Shown: positions 36,992 to 46,409, numbered from the stretch's first letter. The stretch is DNA of 64,000 bases from Pseudomonas sp. DG56-2 (GCF_004803755.1 NZ_CP032311.1:3674501-3738500), one strand, 5' to 3'. Translations and numbers: made by a program. The notes: generated from the sequence alone by a model not told the origin.

Positions 36992-37822
36992 ATGCAATTT
37001 TCTCCAGGATCTAAAGAAATGATTACGCTCGAGCAGATAAAGCTACGCGGCTCAGACAAAATGACCGAAGCTAAACGTCGGGAAATTTTGAAGATGTTTG
37101 ACAACCTCGGGGCCGACCAAGAAACTGACATGCTCAACGACTTTGCAGTGTACGGCGCTTTTATAACTGTGGCTTTAAACCCCAACGCAACTGACCCTTT
37201 AGCGATTTGTAAACCTTCAGCACTCATTGCGTTCAAAGGTTTTCTGAATTTAGAAATGGAGTTCAGCACCGAAGATGCGACTAGAACTCTACGCTCAGTG
37301 TGCAATCTCTTTTCCGCCTGGGGCATGTTGACTTCTGATGAAGTTACCTGCGTGTTAGATGAGCCGCAACCAAACTGTGACAACCAGTACCTCTTATGCA
37401 ATCCGTCAGCGCATGAAATATGTATATTTAGTTCTCTATTTCGGTGCGGCGAGCCTGATAAGGCAGTACTTGTAAATCTCAGAGAGGTAAACTCTTTAAT
37501 GAATACGGCAGACACACCGCACTTCAAAGCACTATTAGCAAACTATTTGAATGACAAGAACCACTCCCAGGGAGAAATAGAGGCCACGGTAATTTGTGAC
37601 TTCATGACTGGCTTGCTCAGCGAACGTCCAGGCGTCAGGTTGCGTGATTTGCATCTTAATGCGAAAGAGACAAGAGAGTTCGTTTTATCAGCAAAGTGCG
37701 CGTCAATTGATAACTTGTTGAGGGCAGGCTACGCGTTGGAGACTGCTTGGCAGTACTGGGATCCCGCAGAGGATATCATTTATGCATTTTTTGAACCCCA
37801 TGGGTTTATAGCGTTGCACTGA
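36992..37822 (+). CDS. Unknown island cargo protein (276 aa)
   Basis: The soluble protein has no signal peptide. Its N-terminal region reads LEQIKLRGSDKMTEAKRREILKMFDNLG. Later there is a FKALLANYLNDKNHSQGEIEATVICDFMTGLL region. An internal ATG at 37019 (MITLEQIKL) is an alternative start. No domain is recognised. It is the first gene after the mobile trio and shares its AT-rich composition. Confidence 0.6.
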   Translation: MQFSPGSKEMITLEQIKLRGSDKMTEAKRREILKMFDNLGADQETDMLNDFAVYGAFITVALNPNATDPLAICKPSALIAFKGFLNLEMEFSTEDATRTLRSVCNLFSAWGMLTSDEVTCVLDEPQPNCDNQYLLCNPSAHEICIFSSLFRCGEPDKAVLVNLREVNSLMNTADTPHFKALLANYLNDKNHSQGEIEATVICDFMTGLLSERPGVRLRDLHLNAKETREFVLSAKCASIDNLLRAGYALETAWQYWDPAEDIIYAFFEPHGFIALH

Positions 37823-38081
37823 GCATTGCCTAGCGCACTAGCAGTCCAGATGCAGTCGGATTGGTTGCTCACCTTCTGCATTCAGGAACTGAAAGCTCAT
37901 TGCCAAATTCACTTGGTCACCCTAAGCGCGATAGTGCGAATCTTCTCGAATTAAATTCAAAATTTGGTCACCACGAACGTCTATTTCGTCAAAATGGAAA
38001 AGTACCAGGCGAACTCCTATTGCTCCAAATAACTGTGCGCCCAAAGGCATTTTCAAAAGTCTTGTAACACGGGATATATCT

Positions 38082-38771
38082 ATGAGCAGCGACAGTCAAT
38101 ACGTGGATGACGCAATTGCACTTATTAATGAACTAGGCGTTTACAAAACCTCTACAGGCATCTGGGCATTCACCGATATGGAAACGGCAAGCTCGGGTTA
38201 CATCCATCATTCTCGCACCCCCGTGGCTGTGGCTGCCTATGCTGCTATTGACTTCTTGTTCGCCGCAGGTCGCATTCCCAATTACTCACTTGTAGATTTG
38301 GTTATTCAGATTTCCTGCATGGACGCCATTGAAAGTACTGCGCTCGCTATTATTTGCGGTGCAGAGCCACCGATCTTCCCATCAGCAGCCCAGCGTGGAG
38401 AAATTTTTGGCGAAACCTCTTGGCAGATTGTGAACGATTATGGCTTAGAGAGTTGCTTCATCCAAGTCAGGCCCTATGGTTCCGAAGGCCGACACTACAC
38501 AATGCGACCGCAGGGGTTTGACTATGAACACTCGAAGTCTATTCCTGAATTATTGAAGGCTATGCGCAAGTCCTACAGATCCATGGAGCCAGTACAGAGG
38601 ATTATGGTACTTACCTTGCTACATCTTTACCTTCAGGAGCGGGACAAATTATTTCTCATCGACGGGTGTCCAACTAAGATTTCTGCAGTAGAGGCTTTTG
38701 AAATTCTTCGCCAAGATAAGCATTCATTGAAAACATGGGCAAAGCTTGTAAGCCATTATGCCGGATGGTGA
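38082..38771 (+). CDS. Unknown island cargo protein (229 aa)
   Basis: The soluble protein begins MSSDSQYVDDAIALINELG. It has a mildly hydrophobic middle (PVAVAAYAAIDFLFAAG) and an acidic, helical C-terminus. No domain is recognised. It follows the 276-aa gene by 260 bp with the same orientation and composition. The two may form a cargo pair. Confidence 0.6.
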   Translation: MSSDSQYVDDAIALINELGVYKTSTGIWAFTDMETASSGYIHHSRTPVAVAAYAAIDFLFAAGRIPNYSLVDLVIQISCMDAIESTALAIICGAEPPIFPSAAQRGEIFGETSWQIVNDYGLESCFIQVRPYGSEGRHYTMRPQGFDYEHSKSIPELLKAMRKSYRSMEPVQRIMVLTLLHLYLQERDKLFLIDGCPTKISAVEAFEILRQDKHSLKTWAKLVSHYAGW

Positions 38772-39164
38772 TCTCTTCGATCTGTGAAAAACGGCTGACG
38801 CTTTTGGTGTGCTCAGCCGCTACCATGCAAATTCAGCGTGGAAGCGCAGGCGATTCTTCAGCCATCTTCGAGTCCGTGAATAAAAAACCACACTTAATTC
38901 TAAGAATGTGCCCCCTTTTCTCCTTCTGCCGACCTCACCGACTATCTCAGCGACTCCCAGTCGACCAGGTAATCGCGTTGCCAGCTCCCAGCCGCTGCCG
39001 CCCCGAGTGGCGAAGGCATGCAATTGACTTGAGTACATCTGACCTCACGCATGGGCTGATCGCAGCTCAATGCTCATAGTGGAAGTACCCGGCACATTGC
39101 TCATAATTTTTTGCCATCTAGGAATTGGTTAGTCTTCAGACACCGACAATTTTGGTGGAAGACC
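38772..39164. other. Composition breakpoint between trio region and cargo
   Basis: The AT-rich character of 31-38.8 kb gives way at about 38.93 kb to GC-rich sequence. No intact gene is supported. The switch suggests that cargo of different origin was joined here. Confidence 0.45.
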
Positions 39165-40304
39165 ATGGACAACCAGCTACGAAAACACGCAAAAGAGCTC
39201 CGCCAGGCTGCCAATGTCAGCGTCAATCTGGCCGCGATGTGGGCCAACGTTGCTGAGCGAACCTGGAGATCTTGGGAAACCGAGAGCGGCAACGTCACCT
39301 CACGCATACCCTCTCCCGCTGCGCTGTGGAGTTTCCTAGCTCGATCGGGGATCAACATGCGTAGACTGGGTCTCGAGATTGATGGGAAACCACGTGGGCT
39401 TGCTCTCACTGTGGCCTGCTATAAGGGGGGCGTTGGAAAGTCATCCATCACTGTGAATCTCGCAGCGGCCATAGCTGAACTGGGCTTCCGGGTAGCAGTC
39501 GTGACGAACGACTATAACCACCGTTATGCATGCGAGGACGGCGAGCTACCGGCGCCTGGAAGCTGTGTAAGTCGAGTCGGGTTCTACGATGAGCGCGATC
39601 TCATCACCTTCCCATCGGCAGTAAAACAGCGACGCAAGCGAATCCGTGATCACCTGGCAGCCCTGCCGCCGAAAGAACAAGCCAGCTACCAGCTTGTATA
39701 TGCTGACGAACTCGCGGCTTTGGAGCGGAAGCAGCGAGCTACCGAAAAGCTAAGCAAACTGATCGCACGCCACGATTACGTGCTGTTTGACGTGAATGCT
39801 GAGCTGGAACTGGTACGGCGTTTCGCAAACCTAGTTGCAGTGGTTGTGGACACCAACTGTTCGATGGCTGTACGCAGCGCTGGAAAATTCGTCACAGCGC
39901 TGCAGAACATCAAATGTCGCGAGACGACTCCCAGCTATTTCGGCTTACTGACCAACTGTGATGTGGGAGGCGTCAGTACAGAGCTGGAAGAGTTTGTTGG
40001 TGATTTCGTGAAGCTGAGCGATGAGCAGTACCAGGAGATCACCGAATCAAAATTCTCGACCTGTCGGCGCCGTGAGCGGGTGCTTGAGCTGGTCGACTCA
40101 CTGAAGTTTCCTCCACTGCATACTGAGTTGACCGGCGCGTACCGGATCGCCATCGAGATGCTGGAAGACGCTCCCCCTCCGGGACAGGAGTACGGCTACT
40201 TCAGCGCATTCGTGGATTTCGCACCGCGCTCTCATGCCGCTCGAGAGATGCGTCGTCTGGCAGATGAACTCATCCATTGGCGGCTTCGCCACACCTGGAA
40301 GTGA
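39165..40304 (+). CDS. ParA-like ATPase with N-terminal HTH
   Basis: The 379-aa protein combines a helix-turn-helix-like start (residues about 5-60: LRQAANVSVNLAAMWANVAERTW) with a ParA/MinD ATPase. The deviant Walker A is CYKGGVGKSS with signature Lys87 and Lys92; Walker B is VLFDVN. The ATG at 39165 follows GGTGGAAG. HTH-ParA proteins occur in plasmid and ICE partition loci as autoregulated ParA. No ParB is adjacent. Confidence 0.82.
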   Translation: MDNQLRKHAKELRQAANVSVNLAAMWANVAERTWRSWETESGNVTSRIPSPAALWSFLARSGINMRRLGLEIDGKPRGLALTVACYKGGVGKSSITVNLAAAIAELGFRVAVVTNDYNHRYACEDGELPAPGSCVSRVGFYDERDLITFPSAVKQRRKRIRDHLAALPPKEQASYQLVYADELAALERKQRATEKLSKLIARHDYVLFDVNAELELVRRFANLVAVVVDTNCSMAVRSAGKFVTALQNIKCRETTPSYFGLLTNCDVGGVSTELEEFVGDFVKLSDEQYQEITESKFSTCRRRERVLELVDSLKFPPLHTELTGAYRIAIEMLEDAPPPGQEYGYFSAFVDFAPRSHAAREMRRLADELIHWRLRHTWK

Positions 40305-40746
40305 CAGATTTCCGACACTCCGAGGGCGTACCAAATTCGCAAGTAAATCTGCAGACTTTTGGTCTGTATCCAGCTGAAATCCTTGCACAGCAAGGGCTCC
40401 ATGGCTCTGGGAAACCCGCGACTCGATACCGGCTTTTCCTTCTGCCTGAGCACCGACCTGCTGATAGCCCGTCTAAAAAGATTTTGGTAGGTAGCCTGTT
40501 GGAGTAGAGGCATAGGCGGCCACTTCGTGTCCGTAGCAGCGACATTCTCATGGCATCGGCAACTGCACCCTCGACAGCGAGCTACTTAACTGCTTGGTTC
40601 TACTCAAACCGGAAAAACGAGGACGCAGGCCCTTTCAACCCTACCAACGCCCACGAGCTGTGGTAGGGGAATCTTAGGGATCGGCAGGAGTCTAGGGGTC
40701 ACTTGATTTCAATGCCCCCTACCGCCTTATCATTCGCGCCGCCCGA
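40305..40746. other. Intergenic region, no supported gene
   Basis: It lies between the ParA-like gene and the end of the convergent nuclease-like gene. Several frames are open by GC bias but lack ribosome sites. No parS-like palindrome or terminator was identified. Confidence 0.35.
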
Positions 40747-41364
40747 TCATGCGGCTTCCTCAGTTTCGTTATTTGCCTTCACTCGATTTACTTCCCAAGG
40801 CAAAGCAGGCTGAGAGCGGATTTTTTTGTATCTGCCCTTGGCAAACATATAGGTCTGCAGTTCCATGAAACGCCGGTTCTTGCCGACCATCTCATAGGTG
40901 ATCAAGAATGCTATCAGCGGCTTGCTTGCAGTCTGCCAGTGCTCGCAGATCTGATCCGTCGTCATCTTTAGATCGGCAACCCTGCTGTAGCCAATGAAGG
41001 TCTGGAAAACGGCCCCTTCGGTCTTTTGAAGCAGCTTGGAGAACTCATTGATATCGGTGTGGGCTCGCTTCCACTCCCACTCCACAAACGAAAGCGTGTC
41101 AGTGTCGCTGTAGCGAATCACCGCATCTGTACGCCCCCCTTGCTCAAACAGGGCCCTCGCTCCAAGCAGCGTGGCGCACTGCCTTACAACCAGTCCAAGA
41201 TGGATTGTCCAGTCGGCACGTCTTGCTACGGCATGCGCCTCAGACACCGGGAAATCCCGGTACCACAGACAATTAAACAATGTGATGAAATCCCGTTCGA
41301 CTCGCTTCATGGGTTCCCTTAGTGGCTCGGACAGCTCACCGCTGTTTCGGCTGAGCTGATCCAA
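40747..41364 (-). CDS. PD-(D/E)xK nuclease-like protein
   Basis: The 205-aa protein has a pattern compatible with a restriction-type fold: Asp80 in GRTDAVIRY, then Glu95/Glu97-x-Lys99 in FVEWEWK, spaced as in D...ExK nucleases. An upstream Glu could complete the site. It is the only minus-strand gene in this part of the cargo, so it is its own unit. Nuclease activity is inferred from motif spacing alone. Confidence 0.55.
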   Translation of the reverse strand: MDQLSRNSGELSEPLREPMKRVERDFITLFNCLWYRDFPVSEAHAVARRADWTIHLGLVVRQCATLLGARALFEQGGRTDAVIRYSDTDTLSFVEWEWKRAHTDINEFSKLLQKTEGAVFQTFIGYSRVADLKMTTDQICEHWQTASKPLIAFLITYEMVGKNRRFMELQTYMFAKGRYKKIRSQPALPWEVNRVKANNETEEAA

Positions 41365-41669
41365 AATTGAGAGTGCTACTACCTGCGAAAATAGTGCTGA
41401 GGCTCACCTAGTCCATTTCGCGCTTGGCCACCCGCCATGTATGCAACCTATCCATCACCGGCCCGGCTCTCCTCGGGCAACAAGGCACACCTTCATGCTT
41501 TTGGCGCTGTTCTCTTCAGTACCGACGGCCGAATCACGCCTTCTAGCCAGCAACGTTCCAGCCCCCCCCCCCTCTCGAACCCGATACAGGTCAGCCAGAA
41601 AGCGAGCTCTCAAACACTTCCCACTTATGGGCTGCTTGCCATTATCATCTCGGAAAATTTTCACTTTGG
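41365..41669. other. Divergent intergenic region
   Basis: It separates two divergently transcribed cargo genes and so holds two promoters. It contains a C-run (CCCCCCCCCC) at about 41563-41572. No further feature was resolved. Confidence 0.35.
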
Positions 41670-42617
41670 ATGCCAGCACAGTATCCATGGGAGGTTGAAG
41701 CGAGGCTCCGGCGGTTGGGGCGCCTTGTGGATCCACTAAGCATCCACCCTGATCGAATAAGCGTGTTGGAAATGGTTGATAGCGGAAACGGTACGTTTGC
41801 GGTCAAGTGGCTTCTGGCGCTGTCGAATGAAGAAGACCTGTTCTTCAACCCCAGATCCGGTGAGGACAATCTCAAGGAGATCATGGAACGATTCATGCCG
41901 GGGTCAACCCTCGAAAGTATGAACGAATTGGATGACTGGCCTGATACCCTTCGCTGGGATTTTGCGTACAAGACCGCTCAAAGGGACATTTTTTTCAACG
42001 TGTACGTCAACGCCATTGAGACCTGGCTTGATGTCTCCGAGAGCAACCCTGGTCTCGGTGGGTCTGCGATCTATGCCGCCGTAGCCACCTTCGCCTATAA
42101 CACCAGTCGCACCTTCGTTGGAGATCCCGACGGGCTGTCCGATCTCGCGCTTCGTAGGCGCCTTGACAATATGCTATGCTCTGCTATCAAGTACCGCAGT
42201 ACAGATCACATAGCGCCCCATCCAGACCAGCTCAACGGCTGTGAGAGGCTTGGGGTTCCTCCTCTGACTTGGGTCAAAGGACAGACGCTGGACAACATCC
42301 AGTACATGATTGAAACTGTCATCGTATCCCTAGAAAACGTTGTGCCGGAGGTAGCTCATGCCTACTACGACTTCCAAGCAAAAACCTTCTGCAACTCTGA
42401 AGGCGGACAGCTATTGGAAACAGTTTTTGGAAGCTGGAGTGATCAGCTTGCAGGAAGCAGAACGGCGAGCGCTGGGATCACTACGTTTAAAAGATGCATA
42501 CTGCTCCGATCCTTGGTACGCCAAGAAAGCTGCGCGCGACCCCTCCTTCTGGAGCAAGTTCTACGCGACTCGCGTCAATTCGTAGACGACGGCGACCTTT
42601 TCGGTATCTTCTACTGA
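41670..42617 (+). CDS. Unknown island cargo protein (315 aa)
   Basis: The soluble protein begins MPAQYPWEVEARLRRLGRLVDPLS. Characteristic stretches are AVATFAYNTSRTFVGDPDG and LTWVKGQTLDNIQYMIETVIVSLENVV. No domain is recognised. Its last 85 residues overlap another convincing frame at 42358, so the true C-terminus is uncertain. An intrinsic terminator follows 21 bp after the stop. Confidence 0.6.
   Translation: MPAQYPWEVEARLRRLGRLVDPLSIHPDRISVLEMVDSGNGTFAVKWLLALSNEEDLFFNPRSGEDNLKEIMERFMPGSTLESMNELDDWPDTLRWDFAYKTAQRDIFFNVYVNAIETWLDVSESNPGLGGSAIYAAVATFAYNTSRTFVGDPDGLSDLALRRRLDNMLCSAIKYRSTDHIAPHPDQLNGCERLGVPPLTWVKGQTLDNIQYMIETVIVSLENVVPEVAHAYYDFQAKTFCNSEGGQLLETVFGSWSDQLAGSRTASAGITTFKRCILLRSLVRQESCARPLLLEQVLRDSRQFVDDGDLFGIFY
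42358..42585 (+). CDS. Overlapping small ORF (75 aa)
   Basis: The ATG at 42358 has a strong GGAGG eight bases upstream, and the product (SYWKQFLEAGVISLQEAERRAL, then a Trp-rich DPWYAKKAARDPSFWSKFYATR) looks like a real protein with GC-rich third positions. It lies inside the 3' part of the 315-aa frame in another phase. It is either a genuine overlapping gene or the result of a frameshift. Confidence 0.5.
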   Translation: MPTTTSKQKPSATLKADSYWKQFLEAGVISLQEAERRALGSLRLKDAYCSDPWYAKKAARDPSFWSKFYATRVNS

Positions 42618-42637
42618 CTAGCGATACCCTGCTTCTG

Positions 42638-42662
42638 AAAAGGCCCCTATAGGGCCTTTTTT
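42638..42662 (+). terminator. Intrinsic terminator
   Basis: AAAAGGCCC and GGGCCTTTT form a stem around a short CTATA-type loop and end in six T. It closes the 41.7-42.6 kb unit. Confidence 0.85.
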
Positions 42663-43024
42663 CTATGCCAAAATGTCCATTGAAGGTAGCCAGCGGCTGA
42701 ATTAATACAGCTTTACTTCAGGCTAAATCTGACCTGTAAGACACACCCCTCTCCGCCCAACGGCGCTCCGTTTTCATACGGGTAAGCTACACCTAGGTCT
42801 TCCTTCCTACTTCACCTTTACGTCGGTCGAGATCCGCCGGTTCGTGCGGCCAACGCCACACGAGAAGTAAATCATTCGTTACGACTAAGCCCAAATGATC
42901 TTCGACCGAATCACTAAACGTGCCCTCCTCCTGTCCCAATGTTCTTTGGCTGACGAGGTGGGATGAGGTGGGTCGTAGCGTTTGAGCCAAGCCCAGGCCT
43001 GTACTTCTGCAGTGAGCAGATCAT
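42663..43024. other. Intergenic region, no supported gene
   Basis: It holds the promoter of the TIR gene. The minus-strand frame at 42793-42990 is basic, repetitive in style and lacks a ribosome site. Confidence 0.35.
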
Positions 43025-44032
43025 ATGATCGGAACAGCACCTACCTTAATGGGAGTAACCATTTTGCCGAACGTGTTTTTCTCTTACTGCCATGCAGACG
43101 AAGCCCTGCGCGACCAACTGGAAAAACAGCTTTCCATGCTCAAACGCCAAGGGGTCATTGAGACTTGGCACGACCGAAGAATCGGCGCAGGCCAAGAGAT
43201 CGATGCAGCTATTGACGATCACATCAACAACGACGAAATCATTCTGTTACTGGTGAGCCCCGACTTCATCGCTTCCGACTACTGCTACAACATCGAGATG
43301 GCCCACGCGATGGCGCGTCATACAGCGGGGGAAGCGATCGTTATTCCTGTGATTCTCCGCCCATGCGACTGGCACTACGCACCGTTCGGCAAGCTGCTTG
43401 GCACGCCCCAAGATGGGAAGCCAGTGACACTTTGGCCTGATAGGGACGAAGCATTCTTGCAAGTCGCGAAGGAAGTGCGGAAGGCTGCAGAACGATGCAG
43501 CCGTGGCCGACCGAGCTCTGCTCCAACAGCTGAGCGCAACGATTTCAATGGCGGCTCAGCGCCCTCGCCTATGGCTCCCGCTGGCCCTAGGTCGAGTAAC
43601 CTTCGGATGGCCAAGAGCTTCACCCAACTGGACAAAGACCGCTTCCTGCTCGACAGCTTCGAGTACATCGCCCGCTATTTCGAGAACTCGTTGCTGGAGC
43701 TCCAGGCGCGCAATCCTGGGTACGAAGGGGTGTTTCGTCGTGTAGATGCAAATCGCTTTTCTGCGAGTATCTACAAGGACGGCCACGACGTTGCGAAGGC
43801 GTCCGTGTTCACCGGCGGCCAGCTAGGTGCTGGGATCTATTACAGTCATGGAGATTCGTTTGGCGGTGGCTCGTATAACGAGGCACTCACTGTAGATACG
43901 GACGACCAATCCCTATACCTGAAGACCTTCGGCATATCGATTCACACTCGGCAAGACCCAAAACTCTCCCAAGAAGGCGGTGCCGAGACACTATGGAGCC
44001 TTCTCATCGCACCGCTACAACGCAATCGGTGA
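43025..44032 (+). CDS. TIR-domain protein, putative NADase effector
   Basis: The 335-aa protein has an N-terminal TIR domain (residues about 14-150): VFFSYCHADEALRDQL opens the fold, and catalytic-type Glu91 lies in YNIEMAHAMAR, where TIR NADases carry their Glu. A Ser/Pro-rich linker (about 160-195) leads to an unknown C-terminal domain (about 205-330) rich in FTGGQLGAGIYYSHGDSFGGG. TIR effectors deplete NAD+ in phage-infected cells. The C-terminal part may sense the trigger. An ATG at 43049 is an alternative start. Confidence 0.83.
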   Translation: MIGTAPTLMGVTILPNVFFSYCHADEALRDQLEKQLSMLKRQGVIETWHDRRIGAGQEIDAAIDDHINNDEIILLLVSPDFIASDYCYNIEMAHAMARHTAGEAIVIPVILRPCDWHYAPFGKLLGTPQDGKPVTLWPDRDEAFLQVAKEVRKAAERCSRGRPSSAPTAERNDFNGGSAPSPMAPAGPRSSNLRMAKSFTQLDKDRFLLDSFEYIARYFENSLLELQARNPGYEGVFRRVDANRFSASIYKDGHDVAKASVFTGGQLGAGIYYSHGDSFGGGSYNEALTVDTDDQSLYLKTFGISIHTRQDPKLSQEGGAETLWSLLIAPLQRNR

Positions 44033-44134
44033 GTCATTGCTTGATGCGAATTAGCCAGAACACAGGGGGCATCTGGTTTCGTTTACGCTGCCCCCTGCTA
44101 CCAAGAAGTTAGACCCACATAGAAGGCTCAGACC

Positions 44135-44512
44135 ATGGAAGTAGTCCTGCTCGCCCACATCACATTTAACCGAATAGGCTCAGCCAGTGGTGGCGGTGGC
44201 TTTCAACGCCAGCGCCAGGTCAGGTTTTCCGCCGAGATTGCCGACACCGATCAATCGGCCTTACGGGAGTTGGTGATCGAGATCGCCGAGGCACATGGTG
44301 AAGCGGCTGGAGCCTTGAAAGACTTGAGGTACGAGCGAAGCTACGCAGGAGAATTTGTACTCAACATCCAAGGCCCGAGCACTTCATATGGCACCGCTTA
44401 CGCCGAATGTCGCGTCATCCATGCGCTGAAGGCCAATGGCCAGTACTTCCAGCTTCAAGCAATAGACGACAACGACGTCACACCGTATGTCTCTTCTCGG
44501 CAGGCTAAGTAG
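44135..44512 (+). CDS. Small unknown protein next to the TIR gene
   Basis: The 125-aa protein has AGAAGG eight bases before the ATG. It has the pattern RQVRFSAEIADTDQSALRELVIEIAEAHG, then a beta-rich C-terminal half. No family is recognised. It follows the TIR gene by about 100 bp, so it may be a regulator, inhibitor or sensor for it. Confidence 0.6.
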   Translation: MEVVLLAHITFNRIGSASGGGGFQRQRQVRFSAEIADTDQSALRELVIEIAEAHGEAAGALKDLRYERSYAGEFVLNIQGPSTSYGTAYAECRVIHALKANGQYFQLQAIDDNDVTPYVSSRQAK

Positions 44513-44777
44513 TTCGCGCTAAGGGCACAGCTGCATTGCAGCATTTGCAGTCGGTTGAGTGCCGTGGTCAGCCTCTCGTAATGAAGCAACGCGCGACTTG
44601 ACGGCCGTACCCAGCACTTGTCGTTGGCATCAGGCAATCTGCCAAAATTGCAGATGTCGGCCAATTGCCATTAGTGGTAGCGTTGCACTGAGTGAGAGGC
44701 ACCGCGCGATCTTGTCTGAGCTGCAGAGCTCCAGTGGATGCCTGATTTCTAGTAAATTTTCGCGATGCAGGGATGTC

Positions 44778-46409
44778 ATGGTGCGTACTTCTAGCCCATC
44801 GAACAAAGGTGGGCCTGCGGCAAGGCAAGGTTTCAAGTATCAGGATCACGTGGCCGTCAGCTTCATCTTCAAGATGCTCAGCGACAGCAGCTACCTCCAG
44901 GTTGAGTGCGAGACGGCAGACGACATCGTGGCCGTATTCCTGGCTGCCGGCCAAACTGTGACCGAGTACATACAAGTCAAGACCACCGACGGCGAGAAGA
45001 AGTGGAACTGGCAAGAAGTCATCAAGCTGGACAGCGGCAAGGCCGACTCGTCACTCCTGCATAAGTCGCTTAAGTGCGATGTCCGCCCTGGCCCCGCTCG
45101 TTTCAGAATCGTCACCAAGCGAGACGTCGCAAACATCCTTGAAGGCTTCAAGAAAGAACTGGATACGCGGGTCTTACCGGACACCACCACCGAGCGCGGC
45201 TCAGCGTTGTTCAACAAATTCAAAAAATTTGCTTCCCCACAGAAGCGGGATTTCTCTGAGTGGGCAAAGAATTTCGTCTGGCAAGTGTACGGCGATGTTG
45301 AAGCGCTAGAAGCCGTGAACATCAAAACACTGTTTCAGCTCGCCGAGAAGCTCGGAAACCGCCCCAATTTCACCCAGCTGCAGGCCATTTACGACGAGTT
45401 TTTGGAGCTGGCCGACAAGGCCGCCACGGCGAACGTGAAGACAGCGCCGCTGGACAAAATTATCCTCAGGGAGCCCGCACTTGAGCGGCTCAAGCAACTA
45501 CTCGACGAAGCTGACGACAAGTCCACGACCACATCCAAGCCGTACAAGAAGCGCCCTGACCCTTTCCTGGTTGAGTTTCACTCCAGCACTCCAGAAGGAC
45601 TGCTTCGCACCTTCTCTGGCCTCAACGTAAACTATGCGCTGAGAAAGTGGCGGTGTGACGGCTTTGCCCAACACCTTATCGAATGGCTGCCTGAGTTTTC
45701 GCTGAAGGCCAGCGAGATCGTGAACATACTCGCCCATAACGCACAGACGATCCTGACCCGATCAATCAGCGCGTTTAGCGAAAGCGAACTGCCACGCGAC
45801 CGGCTCATCGCTGAGCTGATTCTCCATGCCATCCTGCGTAGCCGTCAGAACAGCGAGCCTGTTGCCTGCAAAGTCTTCTACAAGTCCGCCGGCAAACTGT
45901 CTGAGTTTGGCAATGCCCATATCGTCCAGCAGCCTGGGCAGGATGACCAGCTATGGCTGGGCCTTGCTCGCCTAATTGAGGCAGGCGCAATGGATACGAC
46001 GCTGGAGCAGATCTGCGGCGTCCTGGACGACACGATTTCGGAGACGGTGCTGTCGGCGGAGCGCGAAATCATCATTGCCCTACGCGAACCTCTGCACCAT
46101 CAACCGAAAGCAGAGGCCTTCAACCAGGCGCTCCACCGCAACGCATCGGTTGACGACATGCTGAACGTCCTTTGCTTCCCTATCCTGTTGACCTACGACA
46201 GCGAAGCGCTGGCTTCCGGCTGGCTAGCTGACTATGTGAACAAGCTCAAGTCAGAGATCCAGAATCACTATGACGCCCTTATCACTCAGTTGCCTGCGAA
46301 CGTTGAGCAGGTGAAGGTGATGGTCTTCTTGGTACCGATGGAAAGCATCGCGCAGCTCACGAAGGCGTTCAACGCGTGCTGCAAACCGCTCGAAGACTTG
46401 CCGGTATGA
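44778..46409 (+). CDS. DUF4297 (Cap4-type) nuclease protein
   Basis: The 543-aa protein opens with the DUF4297 signature: GPAARQGFKYQDHVAV, then Glu43, Asp48/Asp49 and EYIQVKTTD with Gln66 and Lys68, a PD-(D/E)xK-like nuclease core seen in Cap4 and related defence effectors. The rest is helical, with no SAVED domain recognised. The ATG at 44778 is preferred, as upstream in-frame sequence lacks protein character. A Ski2-like helicase gene follows 98 bp later, which suggests a nuclease-helicase defence pair. Confidence 0.8.
   Translation: MVRTSSPSNKGGPAARQGFKYQDHVAVSFIFKMLSDSSYLQVECETADDIVAVFLAAGQTVTEYIQVKTTDGEKKWNWQEVIKLDSGKADSSLLHKSLKCDVRPGPARFRIVTKRDVANILEGFKKELDTRVLPDTTTERGSALFNKFKKFASPQKRDFSEWAKNFVWQVYGDVEALEAVNIKTLFQLAEKLGNRPNFTQLQAIYDEFLELADKAATANVKTAPLDKIILREPALERLKQLLDEADDKSTTTSKPYKKRPDPFLVEFHSSTPEGLLRTFSGLNVNYALRKWRCDGFAQHLIEWLPEFSLKASEIVNILAHNAQTILTRSISAFSESELPRDRLIAELILHAILRSRQNSEPVACKVFYKSAGKLSEFGNAHIVQQPGQDDQLWLGLARLIEAGAMDTTLEQICGVLDDTISETVLSAEREIIIALREPLHHQPKAEAFNQALHRNASVDDMLNVLCFPILLTYDSEALASGWLADYVNKLKSEIQNHYDALITQLPANVEQVKVMVFLVPMESIAQLTKAFNACCKPLEDLPV

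Noticed and set aside
36629..36997. 122-aa minus-strand frame upstream of the 36992 gene
   Set aside because: No ribosome site or domain; it overlaps the start of a better-supported gene.
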